Source of the DNA: Rhodoblastus sphagnicola
GTDB taxonomy: Bacteria > Pseudomonadota > Alphaproteobacteria > Rhizobiales > Beijerinckiaceae
Length of the DNA: 64,000 nt
NCBI RefSeq assembly: GCF_002937075.1
Contig: NZ_NHSJ01000038.1
Span: 83,963 to 147,962, forward strand
Reading direction: 5' to 3'
Part shown: positions 33,703-41,514 of the stretch, in pieces
Numbering within the stretch: the first letter of the stretch is position 1
Layout of the letters: the number at the start of each line of letters is the position of its first letter
Position numbers and translations under genes: made by a program
Notes under the pieces: model-generated
Seen by the model: only the letters and a program-made list of their open reading frames with translations
Told to the model about the DNA's origin: nothing
Databases searched by the model: none

Positions 33703-34019
33703 GCGCTGTCTCCTCAAGCTCAAGAGGGTTCGCGCGCCCGCCTAGGGAGGCGAGCACGACGGAGGCTTACGCAAATGAAGGTGTACAGCGACGCGCGGTC
33801 TATATTGGCCTCTATTTGAGGCTTTTTTGCATTGGCCTCTGTTTGAGAACCACGCCATGAACCGCTCCTCGCTGTTTCAGAGGATAAGCGATTCTCTATT
33901 AAGGCAAAGAAAATTATTTTGGCGCAACCGGCAGTGTGGGCGCCTGCGGGCAAGCTTCGTGACAAAAAATGGCCGCCGTGTCGCATTTGGCACGCCAGTT
34001 TCGTGCTTGCGGAGAGTTC
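33703..34019. promoter_or_regulatory. 317-bp divergent gap between phoH-like and PLP-enzyme genes, with a 17-bp direct repeat
   Basis: No gene was seen. ATTGGCCTCTATTTGAG (33804-33820) recurs as ATTGGCCTCTGTTTGAG (33831-33847), 27 bp apart with one mismatch. The first copy contains GCCTC/GAGGC, a 5-bp stem followed by TTTTTT, a weak terminator-like structure on the plus strand. TGGCACG at 33988 resembles a sigma-54 -24 element but lacks a matching -12. Confidence 0.55.
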
Positions 34020-35480
34020 ATGAGCCAGCCCAACCTTTCCTCAGGTCGCCCGCCGACCCTCGCGCCGCTGTTTCGCGCCGAGGCCGGCAATCCGCTGCTC
34101 GCGATGATGCTCGCGAGCGGCGGCGACGAGCGCATCGCGCTCGGCCCCGACGGGCGTAACCGCTACGGCGCTCGGGCGCGTCCCCACGCCGGGGACATCT
34201 GGTTCTCCTCCTCCACCGCCTCCGGCGTTTCGCCGCGTGGCTGGGAGGCCGCGAGCGCAGCCCTGCCCTGCGCCTTCCTCGCCGGAGAGAGCGAGGACTG
34301 GTTCGCCGACCTGCGCCGCCGCCTGCTCAACCTGCTCGCGCCCCCCGAGACGCAAGCCGTGTTCTGCGCCTCGGGCACCCAGGCCGAATATGCCGCGCTC
34401 GCGCTCGCCAGCGCCCGCGCCGCGCCCGGCCAGAAAATCGTCAACATCCTGATCGGCCCGGAGGAAACCGGGCGCGGCGCGCCGCTGGCGGCCTCCGGAC
34501 GGCATTTTCTCAACAGCGCGCCGTTTGGCGCGGGACGCGCGGGTTTCGCGCTCGACGGCTGGGAAGGCGTGGCGGCGCTGGCCGCGCTGCCGCTGCGCGA
34601 CGCCGACGGAAAGCCCCTGCCCGCGAGCGAGATCGACGCCAAGGCTTGCGCGCTGGTGCGCGTGGCCCGGGCGCGCCACGCCCATACGCTGGTGCATCTG
34701 CTCGACGGCTCCAAGACCGGGCTATCCGCGATTTCGCGCGATTGCGCCAAAGCCCTGCTGCGGGATAATCCCGGCGAGGTGACGGTGGTGGTGGACGCCT
34801 GCCAGTTGCGCTGCAAGCCGGAACAGGTGCGCGCCGACCTCGACTCCGGCTTCCTGGTGATGGTCTCCGGCTCGAAATTTCTCGGCGGTCCGGCCTTTTC
34901 CGGCGCGCTGCTGGTTCCCGGCGGGTTCGCGCGGGCGCTGGCGGAGGGCGACGACATCCCCTGGCCCGAGGGGCTTGCCGACCATTTCGCTTATTACGAC
35001 TGGCCCCCGCTGCTGCGCGACCGCATCGCCGGCCCGTTCGGGGCGCGCTGCAACGGCGGACTCGGCCTGCGCTGGGAAGCGGCGCTCGCCGAACTCGAAG
35101 TTTTTTGCGCGCTGGATCCCGCGCTGATCGAGATGGCCAAGGCCTGCTTCCACGGCGAGGCGCGGCGGCAGGTCATGATGCTGCCGCAACTCGAAATCGA
35201 CGAAAGCGGCGGCGAGCCCACGCTCATTCCCATCCTGATGCGCGGGGGCGCGAAGGGCGCGGCGGAGGCGGTGCTGCGCGCCTTGCGCCAGCAGGGCCTG
35301 CATCTCGGCCAGATCGTGCAGATCGGCGGGCGCGACGCGCTGCGCCTGTGTCTGTCGGCGCCGCAAATCGTCGATTTCGCCCGGCGCTACACCGAAATCG
35401 GCAGCGAAAGTTTTGCTTTCGCCCCGCTGCGGGCCGATCTGGAAAAGCTGTTTGCCGCCTGGGGCGCGCTGCTGAACTGA
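34020..35480 (+). CDS. Uncharacterised fold-type I PLP-dependent protein (class V aminotransferase-like)
   Basis: A 486-aa protein with a PLP fold: FCASGTQAEYAALALASA is a phosphate-binding loop, VVVDACQLRCKPE places the cofactor aspartate followed by Gln-Leu-Arg, and LVMVSGSKFLGGPAFSGALLVPG supplies the probable Schiff-base lysine. That SGSKFxGGP pattern resembles class V enzymes such as cysteine desulfurase-like and kynureninase-like proteins, but the rest does not fit a family I can name. The long N-terminal 110 residues contain DIWFSSSTASGVS. GGAGAG precedes the ATG at 34020. Transcribed alone, divergent from phoH. Substrate unknown; a C-S or C-C lyase, or an aminotransferase, are all open. 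Confidence 0.7.
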   Translation: MSQPNLSSGRPPTLAPLFRAEAGNPLLAMMLASGGDERIALGPDGRNRYGARARPHAGDIWFSSSTASGVSPRGWEAASAALPCAFLAGESEDWFADLRRRLLNLLAPPETQAVFCASGTQAEYAALALASARAAPGQKIVNILIGPEETGRGAPLAASGRHFLNSAPFGAGRAGFALDGWEGVAALAALPLRDADGKPLPASEIDAKACALVRVARARHAHTLVHLLDGSKTGLSAISRDCAKALLRDNPGEVTVVVDACQLRCKPEQVRADLDSGFLVMVSGSKFLGGPAFSGALLVPGGFARALAEGDDIPWPEGLADHFAYYDWPPLLRDRIAGPFGARCNGGLGLRWEAALAELEVFCALDPALIEMAKACFHGEARRQVMMLPQLEIDESGGEPTLIPILMRGGAKGAAEAVLRALRQQGLHLGQIVQIGGRDALRLCLSAPQIVDFARRYTEIGSESFAFAPLRADLEKLFAAWGALLN

Positions 35481-35520
35481 CTGTTTTTCGCCGCTTGTTT
35501 CGCACTTGGCCCCGTCGGCT

Positions 35521-36675
35521 TCAGCGTCGCAAAAACGCCTTGAGCCGGCGCATGGCCTCGATCATGTCGGCCTGCGCGCCGGCATAGGAAAACCGCATCG
35601 CGCGCGCGCCCTGCGTCGGGTCGAAATCGACGCCGGGCGTCGCCGCCACGCCGGCGCGCTCCAGCAGATCCTTGCAGAAGGACAGCGAATTGTCCGAGAA
35701 TCTGGAGATGTCGGCATAGACGTAAAAGGCGCCGTCGGCGGGGGCGAGGGCGAACCCCATGCCATCGAGCGCATCGAGCAGGATTGTTCGGTTTTTGGCG
35801 TAGCCGGCCTTGACCGCCTCCAGGTCCTGCGTGGCGTCGAACGCCGCTTCCGCCGCGATCTGCGACAGCGTCGGCGCGGAAATGGCGAGCGATTGCTGCA
35901 ACCGCTCGATGACGCGCGAAAACCCCGGCGGAACCACCAGCCAGCCGACGCGCCAGCCGGTCATGCAGTAATATTTGGAAAACGAGTTCACGATCACCGC
36001 ATTTTGCGACCAGGCCAGCGCCGTCCGCGCCGGGCGCTCGTAGGTGAGGCCGTGGTAGATTTCGTCGGAAATGAATTTGATGCCGCGCTTGTCGCAGATA
36101 TCGGCGATGGCCCGCATCGACTCGTCGCTTTGCAGCGCGCCGGTGGGGTTGGAGGGGTTCATCAACAGCAGGCCGTCGAGTTTTTGCGAATCGTCGGCCG
36201 CCGCCACCGCTTCGGGCGTCACGCCGGCGAGGCCGCGCAGATCCACCGTCTCGACCCCGAACGCGGCCAAAATGTTGCGGTAACAGGGATAGGACGGGCA
36301 GTTGATCGCCACCCGCGCGCCGGCGTCGAACAGGGCGAGGAAGGCCATGATGAAGCCGCCGGACGAGCCGGTCGTCACCGCCACGCGCTCCGGTTCGACA
36401 TCCACGCCATAGGACTCGCGATAGTGGCGCGCGATTCGCTGGCGCAGCGAGGCGAGGCCGAGGGCGTCGGTGTAGCCGATCGGGCGGCCGTCCAGCGCGG
36501 CGATGGCCGCCTCACGGGCGAGGCGCGGCGGCCCGGCGGAGGGCGCGCCGACCTCCATCTGGATGATGTCCCTGCCGGTCGCGCGCAATTGCAAAGCCTC
36601 GCGCATCACGTCCATGGCGAGGAAGGGGGCGATCGCCGCGCGGCGCGCGGGCGTGAGACATTGCATATCCGACAT
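35521..36675 (-). CDS. Class I/II pyridoxal-phosphate-dependent aminotransferase (aspartate/aromatic type)
   Basis: A 384-aa fold-type I aminotransferase. TTGSSGGFIMAFLAL binds the PLP phosphate, NPSNPTGA and ISDEIYHGLTY are the conserved loops, NSFSKYYCMTGWRVGW has the PLP lysine, and the C-terminal MRFSYAG carries the substrate carboxylate arginine. It resembles the AspC-like subgroup acting on aspartate, alanine or aromatic amino acids, without enough to choose. The ATG at 36675 is used; an in-frame TTG at 36687 is possible and neither has a good ribosome site. Divergent from the DsbA-like gene by 70 bp. Confidence 0.87.
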   Translation of the reverse strand: MSDMQCLTPARRAAIAPFLAMDVMREALQLRATGRDIIQMEVGAPSAGPPRLAREAAIAALDGRPIGYTDALGLASLRQRIARHYRESYGVDVEPERVAVTTGSSGGFIMAFLALFDAGARVAINCPSYPCYRNILAAFGVETVDLRGLAGVTPEAVAAADDSQKLDGLLLMNPSNPTGALQSDESMRAIADICDKRGIKFISDEIYHGLTYERPARTALAWSQNAVIVNSFSKYYCMTGWRVGWLVVPPGFSRVIERLQQSLAISAPTLSQIAAEAAFDATQDLEAVKAGYAKNRTILLDALDGMGFALAPADGAFYVYADISRFSDNSLSFCKDLLERAGVAATPGVDFDPTQGARAMRFSYAGAQADMIEAMRRLKAFLRR

Positions 36676-36745
36676 GGAGAAACCCAATTCGACCCGAAAC
36701 CGGGAATAGGTTATGGAGGGTTAGATCCTTCCCCTGGAGTTGTCC

Positions 36746-37507
36746 ATGTCGCATCCGCGCAAGATCACCCTGGCCGCCGTCGCCGGCTTGCTTCTCGCCC
36801 TGCCGGTACGCGCCGCCGAATTTTCCGCGCCGCAGAAGAGCGAGATCGAGACGATCGTCAAGAATTACCTCGTGAGCCATCCCGAAATCCTGCGCGACAT
36901 GGCGGCGGAGTTGGAGAGCCGGCAGAAGACCGAGGAAAGCGACGCGCGCCGCGCCGTGATCGCGCACGCCAGCAAGGATATTTTCAATTCCGACTTTCAG
37001 GCCGTGCTCGGCAATCCCACGGGAAAAGTCTCGCTGGTCGAGTTCTTCGACTACAATTGCGGCTATTGCAAACGGGCGCTGGGCGATCTCGCCAATCTGA
37101 TCAAGAGCAACCCGGACTTGCGCGTGGTGCTGAAGGATTTCCCCGTGCTCGGGGCCGATTCGGTCGAGGCCGCGCAGATCGCCTCCGCCGCGCGCAACCA
37201 GCTTTCCGGCGCGAAATTCTGGGACTTCCATCAAAAACTTCTGATGACCAAGGGCCATGTCGGCCGCGAGCAGGCTTTGGCCGTGGCCAAGGAGATGGGC
37301 CTCGACATGGCGAAGCTGCAAAAGGACGCCGCCGATCCCGAGGTCAAGGACAAGCTCGCGAGCGTGCTGAAACTCGGCGATTCCCTGTCGATCAACGGCA
37401 CGCCCTCCTATGTCCTCGGCGACGAAGTGGTGGTCGGGGCCGTGGGCTATGACGAATTGAAGGCGAAGCTCGATGCGGTGGCGAAGTGCGGCAAGACGGC
37501 ATGCTGA
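36746..37507 (+). CDS. DsbA-family thiol:disulfide interchange protein
   Basis: A 253-aa periplasmic thioredoxin-fold protein. The signal peptide covers about residues 1-24 (LAAVAGLLLALPVRAAE). An N-terminal helical region (IETIVKNYLVSHPEILRDM) is typical of the ScsC/BdbD-like DsbA branch that may oligomerise. The redox site is CGYC in FFDYNCGYCKRAL, and the cis-proline loop is NGTPSYVLGD. This branch includes both oxidases and ScsC/DsbG-type isomerases. Two further cysteines lie at the C-terminal tail (KCGKTAC). ATG at 36746 chosen over a TTG two codons earlier. Confidence 0.88.
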   Translation: MSHPRKITLAAVAGLLLALPVRAAEFSAPQKSEIETIVKNYLVSHPEILRDMAAELESRQKTEESDARRAVIAHASKDIFNSDFQAVLGNPTGKVSLVEFFDYNCGYCKRALGDLANLIKSNPDLRVVLKDFPVLGADSVEAAQIASAARNQLSGAKFWDFHQKLLMTKGHVGREQALAVAKEMGLDMAKLQKDAADPEVKDKLASVLKLGDSLSINGTPSYVLGDEVVVGAVGYDELKAKLDAVAKCGKTAC

Positions 37508-37619
37508 CGCGGGCGGTTGGGGAAAACTTGTGGAAAACCTGTGGAGCGCCGGCGGGCGACTCTCGGTTGCGCCGCGCAAGCGCATTGAAGCCGCCGGCCG
37601 CATGGCCTAAAATAAGGTC

Positions 37620-38177
37620 ATGACCAAGCTCGCTCAACTCATGACCGCGAAAGACCTCAAGGACAGGGAACTTGCCGATCTGGTGGGCGCGCCGGAGCTG
37701 GAGATTTGGCGCTTGCGCAAGGGGCCGCTCAAGCGGGGGCAGAAGATGACCCTCGCCTGGGCGCATCGGCTGGCGGCGGCGCTCGATGTCGAATGGAGCG
37801 CATTGCTCGACGAAGAACCGGATGTGGAGACTGTGGAGATCGTGGAGACCGTGAAGGACGCCGCCGCCGAAACGACGGAGACAGCCGCGCCGAAAAGTCG
37901 GGCGCGTCCGTCAACGCGTAACGCGAAAAGCCCGGCGGTTTCCGCAAGGGAATACGTAAGAGAACAAGAGCCGCTCAGCCGCGACGATCTGCGGGTGATT
38001 CACGGCATCGTCAGCGCCTGCGCGCTGTCCTGCGCGCCAAATGTGCGGATTTCCGCCGAAGCCTTCCGCAATCTGGTCGAGCGGGCGATTGAAAACGCCG
38101 CCTATGGCCATTCGGACCTCTCGACCCTCGCGGATCGGATCGCGTCCTGGCTGGCTCCGGGAGCCGGCGAGGGCTGA
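37620..38177 (+). CDS. Small HTH (XRE-like) protein of unknown function
   Basis: A 185-aa protein in two parts. Residues 1-65 look like a Cro/XRE helix-turn-helix (AQLMTAKDLKDRELADLVGA, then IWRLRKGPLKRGQKMTLAWAHRLAAAL). A Glu/Thr/Ala-rich linker (VETVEIVETVKDAAAETTE) leads to a C-terminal helical domain of about 75 residues (DDLRVIHGIVSACALSCAP, FRNLVERAIENAAYGHSD) that I do not recognise. TAAGGTC is close to the ATG, and TAAAAT just before it could be a -10, which would give a very short leader. It stands between the DsbA-like gene and the convergent amidase. Confidence 0.6.
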   Translation: MTKLAQLMTAKDLKDRELADLVGAPELEIWRLRKGPLKRGQKMTLAWAHRLAAALDVEWSALLDEEPDVETVEIVETVKDAAAETTETAAPKSRARPSTRNAKSPAVSAREYVREQEPLSRDDLRVIHGIVSACALSCAPNVRISAEAFRNLVERAIENAAYGHSDLSTLADRIASWLAPGAGEG

Positions 38178-38209
38178 GGTTTTCGGGCGGCCCGCACCAA
38201 CAACGCCGC

Positions 38210-38998
38210 TTATGCCGACGCCGTGGCTTCCAGCAAGGCGCGAAGAGTCTCCAGCGTCGAGACATCGGCGATCCCATCGACCTTCTCCGGCCGAAAATGG
38301 CGCTGAAACGCGGCGACGGCGTCTTGGGTCGCCGCGTCATAGGCGCCGGTGATTTCGACGCCATAGCCGTAAGCCGCGAGCATGTGTTGCAGCGCCGCCA
38401 CCGGCGGGCCGAGCGCGCCCGGCTCGAACGTCGGGCCGGGGCGGAGTGTTGACGGTTCGACCCAGAGGCCGACGCCCGCCGCGTGCAGGCGCGCCCAGGG
38501 GAACAATTCGCCGGGGTCGATTTTGCGCGACGGCGCGATGTCGGAATGGGCCAGCACCCGTTGCGGCGGGATTTTTACGCGCGCGCAGATGTCGCGGCTG
38601 AGGGCGATCACCGCCGCGATCTGCGGTTCGGGGAAAGGCGGGCAACCGCCGAAGATTTCGTGGGGACGATATGGCAAGCCGTCGCTATGGCCGGGATTGA
38701 CGATCTCGACGCCGATGGAGCGGGAATTGAGATCGGTCTCGCCGGCCCAGAAACTTTTGCCGGCGTGCCAGGCGCGGCGGTCTTCCGCCACCAATTGCCA
38801 GATGCGGCCGTCTTCCCAGACCAGATAATGGCAGGACACGCCGCCCTGCTCAGTGGTGAGCAGTTTTAACGCCGCTTCGCCCGTGGGCATGCCGGTGTAA
38901 TGCAGGATTAGCGCGTCGGTCGGGCCGACGCGGCGCGCGCCGTGGTTGGGCGAGGGCAGGAATTTTTCTGCGAGCAGGGTGTCGGGGGTGGGCGTCAT
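38210..38998 (-). CDS. N-acetylmuramoyl-L-alanine amidase, AmiD-like, with peptidoglycan-binding domain
   Basis: A 262-aa zinc amidase that cuts the bond between muramic acid and stem peptide. The Amidase_2 domain is about residues 15-165: ALILHYTGM gives the first zinc histidine, AWHAGKSFW and SIGVEIVNPG are conserved, and VLAHSDIAPSRKIDPG gives the second histidine and the aspartate. A PG_binding_1 domain follows (about 190-260, GPPVAALQHMLAAYGYG and YDAATQDAVAAFQRHF). There is no signal peptide visible, so it may act on imported murein fragments as AmpD does. The frame extends to 39088 only through a palindromic repeat, so the ATG at 38998 is used. Confidence 0.9.
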   Translation of the reverse strand: MTPTPDTLLAEKFLPSPNHGARRVGPTDALILHYTGMPTGEAALKLLTTEQGGVSCHYLVWEDGRIWQLVAEDRRAWHAGKSFWAGETDLNSRSIGVEIVNPGHSDGLPYRPHEIFGGCPPFPEPQIAAVIALSRDICARVKIPPQRVLAHSDIAPSRKIDPGELFPWARLHAAGVGLWVEPSTLRPGPTFEPGALGPPVAALQHMLAAYGYGVEITGAYDAATQDAVAAFQRHFRPEKVDGIADVSTLETLRALLEATASA

Positions 38999-39018
38999 GG
39001 CGGCAAGAGCCGTGGACC

Positions 39019-39069
39019 GCCCTCGCCCTTCGAGACGCCCGCCTTTGGCGGACTCCTCAGGGTGAGGGC
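39019..39069. repeat. Interspersed palindromic repeat, copy 5
   Basis: A 51-bp copy with GCCCTCGCCCTTCGAGACG at the left and CTCCTCAGGGTGAGGGC at the right, nearly the same as copy 1. It begins 21 bp upstream of the amidase start, on its 5' side. Confidence 0.8.
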
Positions 39070-39095
39070 TAATGATAGAGTCAACCACTCAAGTC

Positions 39096-39144
39096 GCCCT
39101 CATCCCGAGGCGCGGCTGAAAGGCGCGTCTCCAAGCACGAGGGC
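39096..39144. repeat. Interspersed palindromic repeat, copy 6
   Basis: A 49-bp copy, GCCCTCATCCCGAGGCGCG at the left and GTCTCCAAGCACGAGGGC at the right, the inverted partner of copy 5, 26 bp away. It ends 20 bp before the stop of the glycine-zipper lipoprotein gene. Confidence 0.78.
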
Positions 39145-39164
39145 GATCCACGGCGACTCTCAAC

Positions 39165-39461
39165 TCAATCGTACCACGCCGTGCAGTGGCGGCGGCCGTA
39201 GTAATCCTCGTCCCATTCGGCGCAGCGGCGGCGCGGCGGCGGGGGATTGCTGTTGGCGCCGATGATGCCGCCGGCCGCGCCGCCAAGCAGCGCGCCCGCG
39301 ACGGCGCCGCCCGCGCTGTGGCTGGCGACACCGCCGATGACCGCGCCCGAGGCCGCGCCGACCGCAGCGCCGTTGACCGTGCGCTCCTCGCGCGAGTAGC
39401 CGCAGCCACCCAGCGTCAGCGCGCTGGCGAGGGCGACGCCCAGCAGAATCACCTTCTTCAT
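39165..39461 (-). CDS. Small glycine-zipper lipoprotein
   Basis: A 98-aa lipoprotein. Signal peptide MKKVILLGVALASALTLGGC, lipobox cysteine at residue 20. A glycine-zipper segment follows (about 31-70: GAAVGAASGAVIGGVAS, then AVAGALLGGAAGGIIGAN) that would pack in or against a membrane, and a short C-terminal tail rich in Pro/Arg with a WDEDYYGRRHC stretch. A very strong GGAGG ribosome site precedes the ATG at 39461. Proteins like this (SlyB/YmgG-like) are abundant outer-membrane or envelope components. No exact family is assigned. Confidence 0.75.
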   Translation of the reverse strand: MKKVILLGVALASALTLGGCGYSREERTVNGAAVGAASGAVIGGVASHSAGGAVAGALLGGAAGGIIGANSNPPPPRRRCAEWDEDYYGRRHCTAWYD

Positions 39462-39569
39462 TGATACCTCCGCTTCGGACTCTTGGCTCTGCGCCCAGCG
39501 TCGGGGCGCGCTTGTCCTCACGAAAACCTGTAAAGGTTAACAATGAGAAAACCAAGCAGGTTTGCGCGA

Positions 39570-40139
39570 TCAGAACGCGGCGCCCTGCAAGGCTTTGGGA
39601 ATGCTGGCTTTCAGCTCGGCGAGCGCGATGGGGCCGAAATGGCTGAACGCGATTTTTGGCGCCGGCGCCAGCACGAAGCTGGCGGGGATGCCGCGCGCGC
39701 CCAGCGCCCGGTACAGCCAGCCCTTGTGATCGACGCCGACCCGCACGTAGGGGTTGCCGAACGCGCGCAGATATTTCAGCGTGTTGTCCGGATCGTCCAC
39801 GGAGGCGATTCCGTAAATGGTCGCGCCGGAGCGGGCGAATTCGACCAGCGCCTGGTGCTCCTCGCGGCATTGCGGGCACCACGAGGCGAACGCATTGAGG
39901 AACACCGCCTTGCCCGCAATGTCGGCGGCGGAAAAGCCGGGAATTTGCGCGCCGAGCGTGTCGGTCAGGCCGGGAACAGGCGGAAGATCGAAGCGGTCGG
40001 CGGCCAGCGGATTGAACAGCTTGCCGCCAAGATCGTAACGCCGCCACGCCAGCGCGCCGACCCCTCCGGCGGCGCCCAAGACCGCGGCGCCCGCGAGGAT
40101 GGAGCGTCTGGATGGAGTGGTGTCGGTCTGACCGGTCAT
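39570..40139 (-). CDS. TlpA/DsbE-like periplasmic thioredoxin
   Basis: A 189-aa protein with an N-terminal anchor or signal (SRRSILAGAAVLGAAGGVGALA; its RRS suggests a possible twin-arginine-like start, unproven) and a thioredoxin domain with ASWCPQCREEH. GIASVDDPDNTLKYLRAFGNPY and the cis-proline loop GIPASFVLAP match the CcmG/DsbE pattern, which reduces apocytochrome c for haem attachment; the usual GVPETF is altered to GIPASF. No other ccm genes are nearby, so a general periplasmic reductase is equally possible. Confidence 0.82.
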   Translation of the reverse strand: MTGQTDTTPSRRSILAGAAVLGAAGGVGALAWRRYDLGGKLFNPLAADRFDLPPVPGLTDTLGAQIPGFSAADIAGKAVFLNAFASWCPQCREEHQALVEFARSGATIYGIASVDDPDNTLKYLRAFGNPYVRVGVDHKGWLYRALGARGIPASFVLAPAPKIAFSHFGPIALAELKASIPKALQGAAF

Positions 40140-40274
40140 GGCGCGCCCTCGCCTCATCAGCGCGCAAACGGCGAAAACTTTCAAGTTTTACATGATCGCA
40201 GGCTTAACGAAGGGCGGCCCTTGAACTCGCCTTGGCAAAGCCCCTAAATGAAGCCTCCACAATATGAGGGCGCC

Positions 40275-41513
40275 ATGAGCGAGACCATACCCCACGAATG
40301 CGACGTTCTTGTCGCCGGCGCCGGCTCGGCCGGACTTGCCGCCGCCCATGCCTTCGCCGCGCAGGGCCGCACGGTGGTGGTGGTCGGCAAGGTCGAAACC
40401 CATCTCGCTGGCCGCACCGTGGCCCTGTTCGAGGGCAGCCTGCGATTCTTTCGCGCGCTGGGGCTGTGGCCGGCGCTGGAGAGCCGCGCGGCGCCGATGG
40501 AGGGCATTCGCCTGATCGACGACACCGGCTCGATCTTTCCCACCCAGCCCAAGGAGTTTCGCGCGAGGGAGATCGATCTCGACGCCTTCGGCCAGAATGT
40601 CGAAAACAATGTTCTCGTCGCCGAACTGGCGGAAGCCGCGCGGAAGAATCCTCTGATCACGCTGGTCGAGGGCCTGCTCGACGCCTTCGAGCTGAATTAT
40701 TCCGGGGCGCGGGCGCGGCTTGCCAGCGGCCAATGGATCGACGCCAAATTCATCGTCGCCGGCGAGGGCCGCAATTCGCAGGCGCGGCAGGTCGCCGGAA
40801 TTACCGTGAAAACCTGGACCTATCCGCAGGTCGCGCTGACCGTGCTGCTCAAGCATGAAAAGCCGCATCACAATATTTCCACCGAATATCACAAACGTTC
40901 CGGCCCGTTCACTTTCGTGCCGCTGCAAGGCCGCGAGGGCGCGCCGCATCGCTCCAGCCTGGTCTGGCTGGTGACGCCGCGCGAAGCCGTGCGGTTGAAG
41001 GCCTTGGCGCCGGAAGAACTGGCGGCGGAAATCCAGGAACAGTCGCACGATTTTCTCGGCCACATCACGCTCGACGGTCCCGTCGGCGCCTTCCCGATGG
41101 GCGCGCTGAAGACCAGTGGCGTCACCGGGCTGCGGCTCGCCTTGATCGGGGAATCCGCGCATCTGTTCCCGCCCATCGGCGCGCAGGGGTTGAACCTCAC
41201 GCTGCGCGACGTCGCCAGTCTGGTCGATTGCCTTGAGGGCGTCGATCTCGACGAGGCCGACAAGATTACGCGGGCTTTGGCCTCTTACGAGCGCGACCGC
41301 GCCCGCGACATCGGTTTCCGCGTCAACGGCATCGACATGCTCAACCGCTCGCTGCTGATCCATGCGCTGCCGGTGGATTTCGCCCGCGCTTTCGCGCTGA
41401 CGTTTTTCTCGGCGTTCGGGCTGCTGCGCCGCGCGCTGATGCGCGAGGGCGTGACGCCGCACGGGCCGACGCCCAAGCTGATGCAAAAGAGCGCGCGCGC
41501 GGCGCGGCATTAA
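40275..41513 (+). CDS. UbiH/UbiF-family FAD-dependent hydroxylase (probable ubiquinone biosynthesis)
   Basis: A 412-aa flavin monooxygenase. CDVLVAGAGSAGLAAAHAFA is the FAD-binding Rossmann motif, VAGEGRNSQARQ is the DG-like motif (Glu in place of Asp), and LIGESAHLFPPIGAQGLNLTLRD is the GD motif with its FAD ribose site in the form used by Ubi hydroxylases (Glu replacing Asp). It probably hydroxylates the quinone ring; alphaproteobacteria use varied sets of such enzymes, so the ring position is not assignable. GAGGGC precedes the ATG at 40275; an ATG at 40248 is in frame. The exonuclease III gene begins just after its stop. Confidence 0.83.
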   Translation: MSETIPHECDVLVAGAGSAGLAAAHAFAAQGRTVVVVGKVETHLAGRTVALFEGSLRFFRALGLWPALESRAAPMEGIRLIDDTGSIFPTQPKEFRAREIDLDAFGQNVENNVLVAELAEAARKNPLITLVEGLLDAFELNYSGARARLASGQWIDAKFIVAGEGRNSQARQVAGITVKTWTYPQVALTVLLKHEKPHHNISTEYHKRSGPFTFVPLQGREGAPHRSSLVWLVTPREAVRLKALAPEELAAEIQEQSHDFLGHITLDGPVGAFPMGALKTSGVTGLRLALIGESAHLFPPIGAQGLNLTLRDVASLVDCLEGVDLDEADKITRALASYERDRARDIGFRVNGIDMLNRSLLIHALPVDFARAFALTFFSAFGLLRRALMREGVTPHGPTPKLMQKSARAARH

Positions 41514-41514
41514 G

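Noticed and set aside
33988..34003. TGGCACG-N4-TTTCG resembling a sigma-54 promoter before the PLP-enzyme gene
   Set aside because: The -24 part is perfect, but the essential GC of the -12 element is missing and the site is only 16 bp from the start codon, leaving almost no leader.
37523..37548. TTGTGGAAAACCTGTGGA as DnaA boxes or an origin
   Set aside because: Only two loose matches with no cluster, no AT-rich unwinding region and no dnaA/dnaN/gidA neighbours.
38999..39088. N-terminal 30-residue extension of the amidase
   Set aside because: It is a translation of a palindromic repeat copy, not conserved protein sequence; an ATG at 38998 begins the family-like part.
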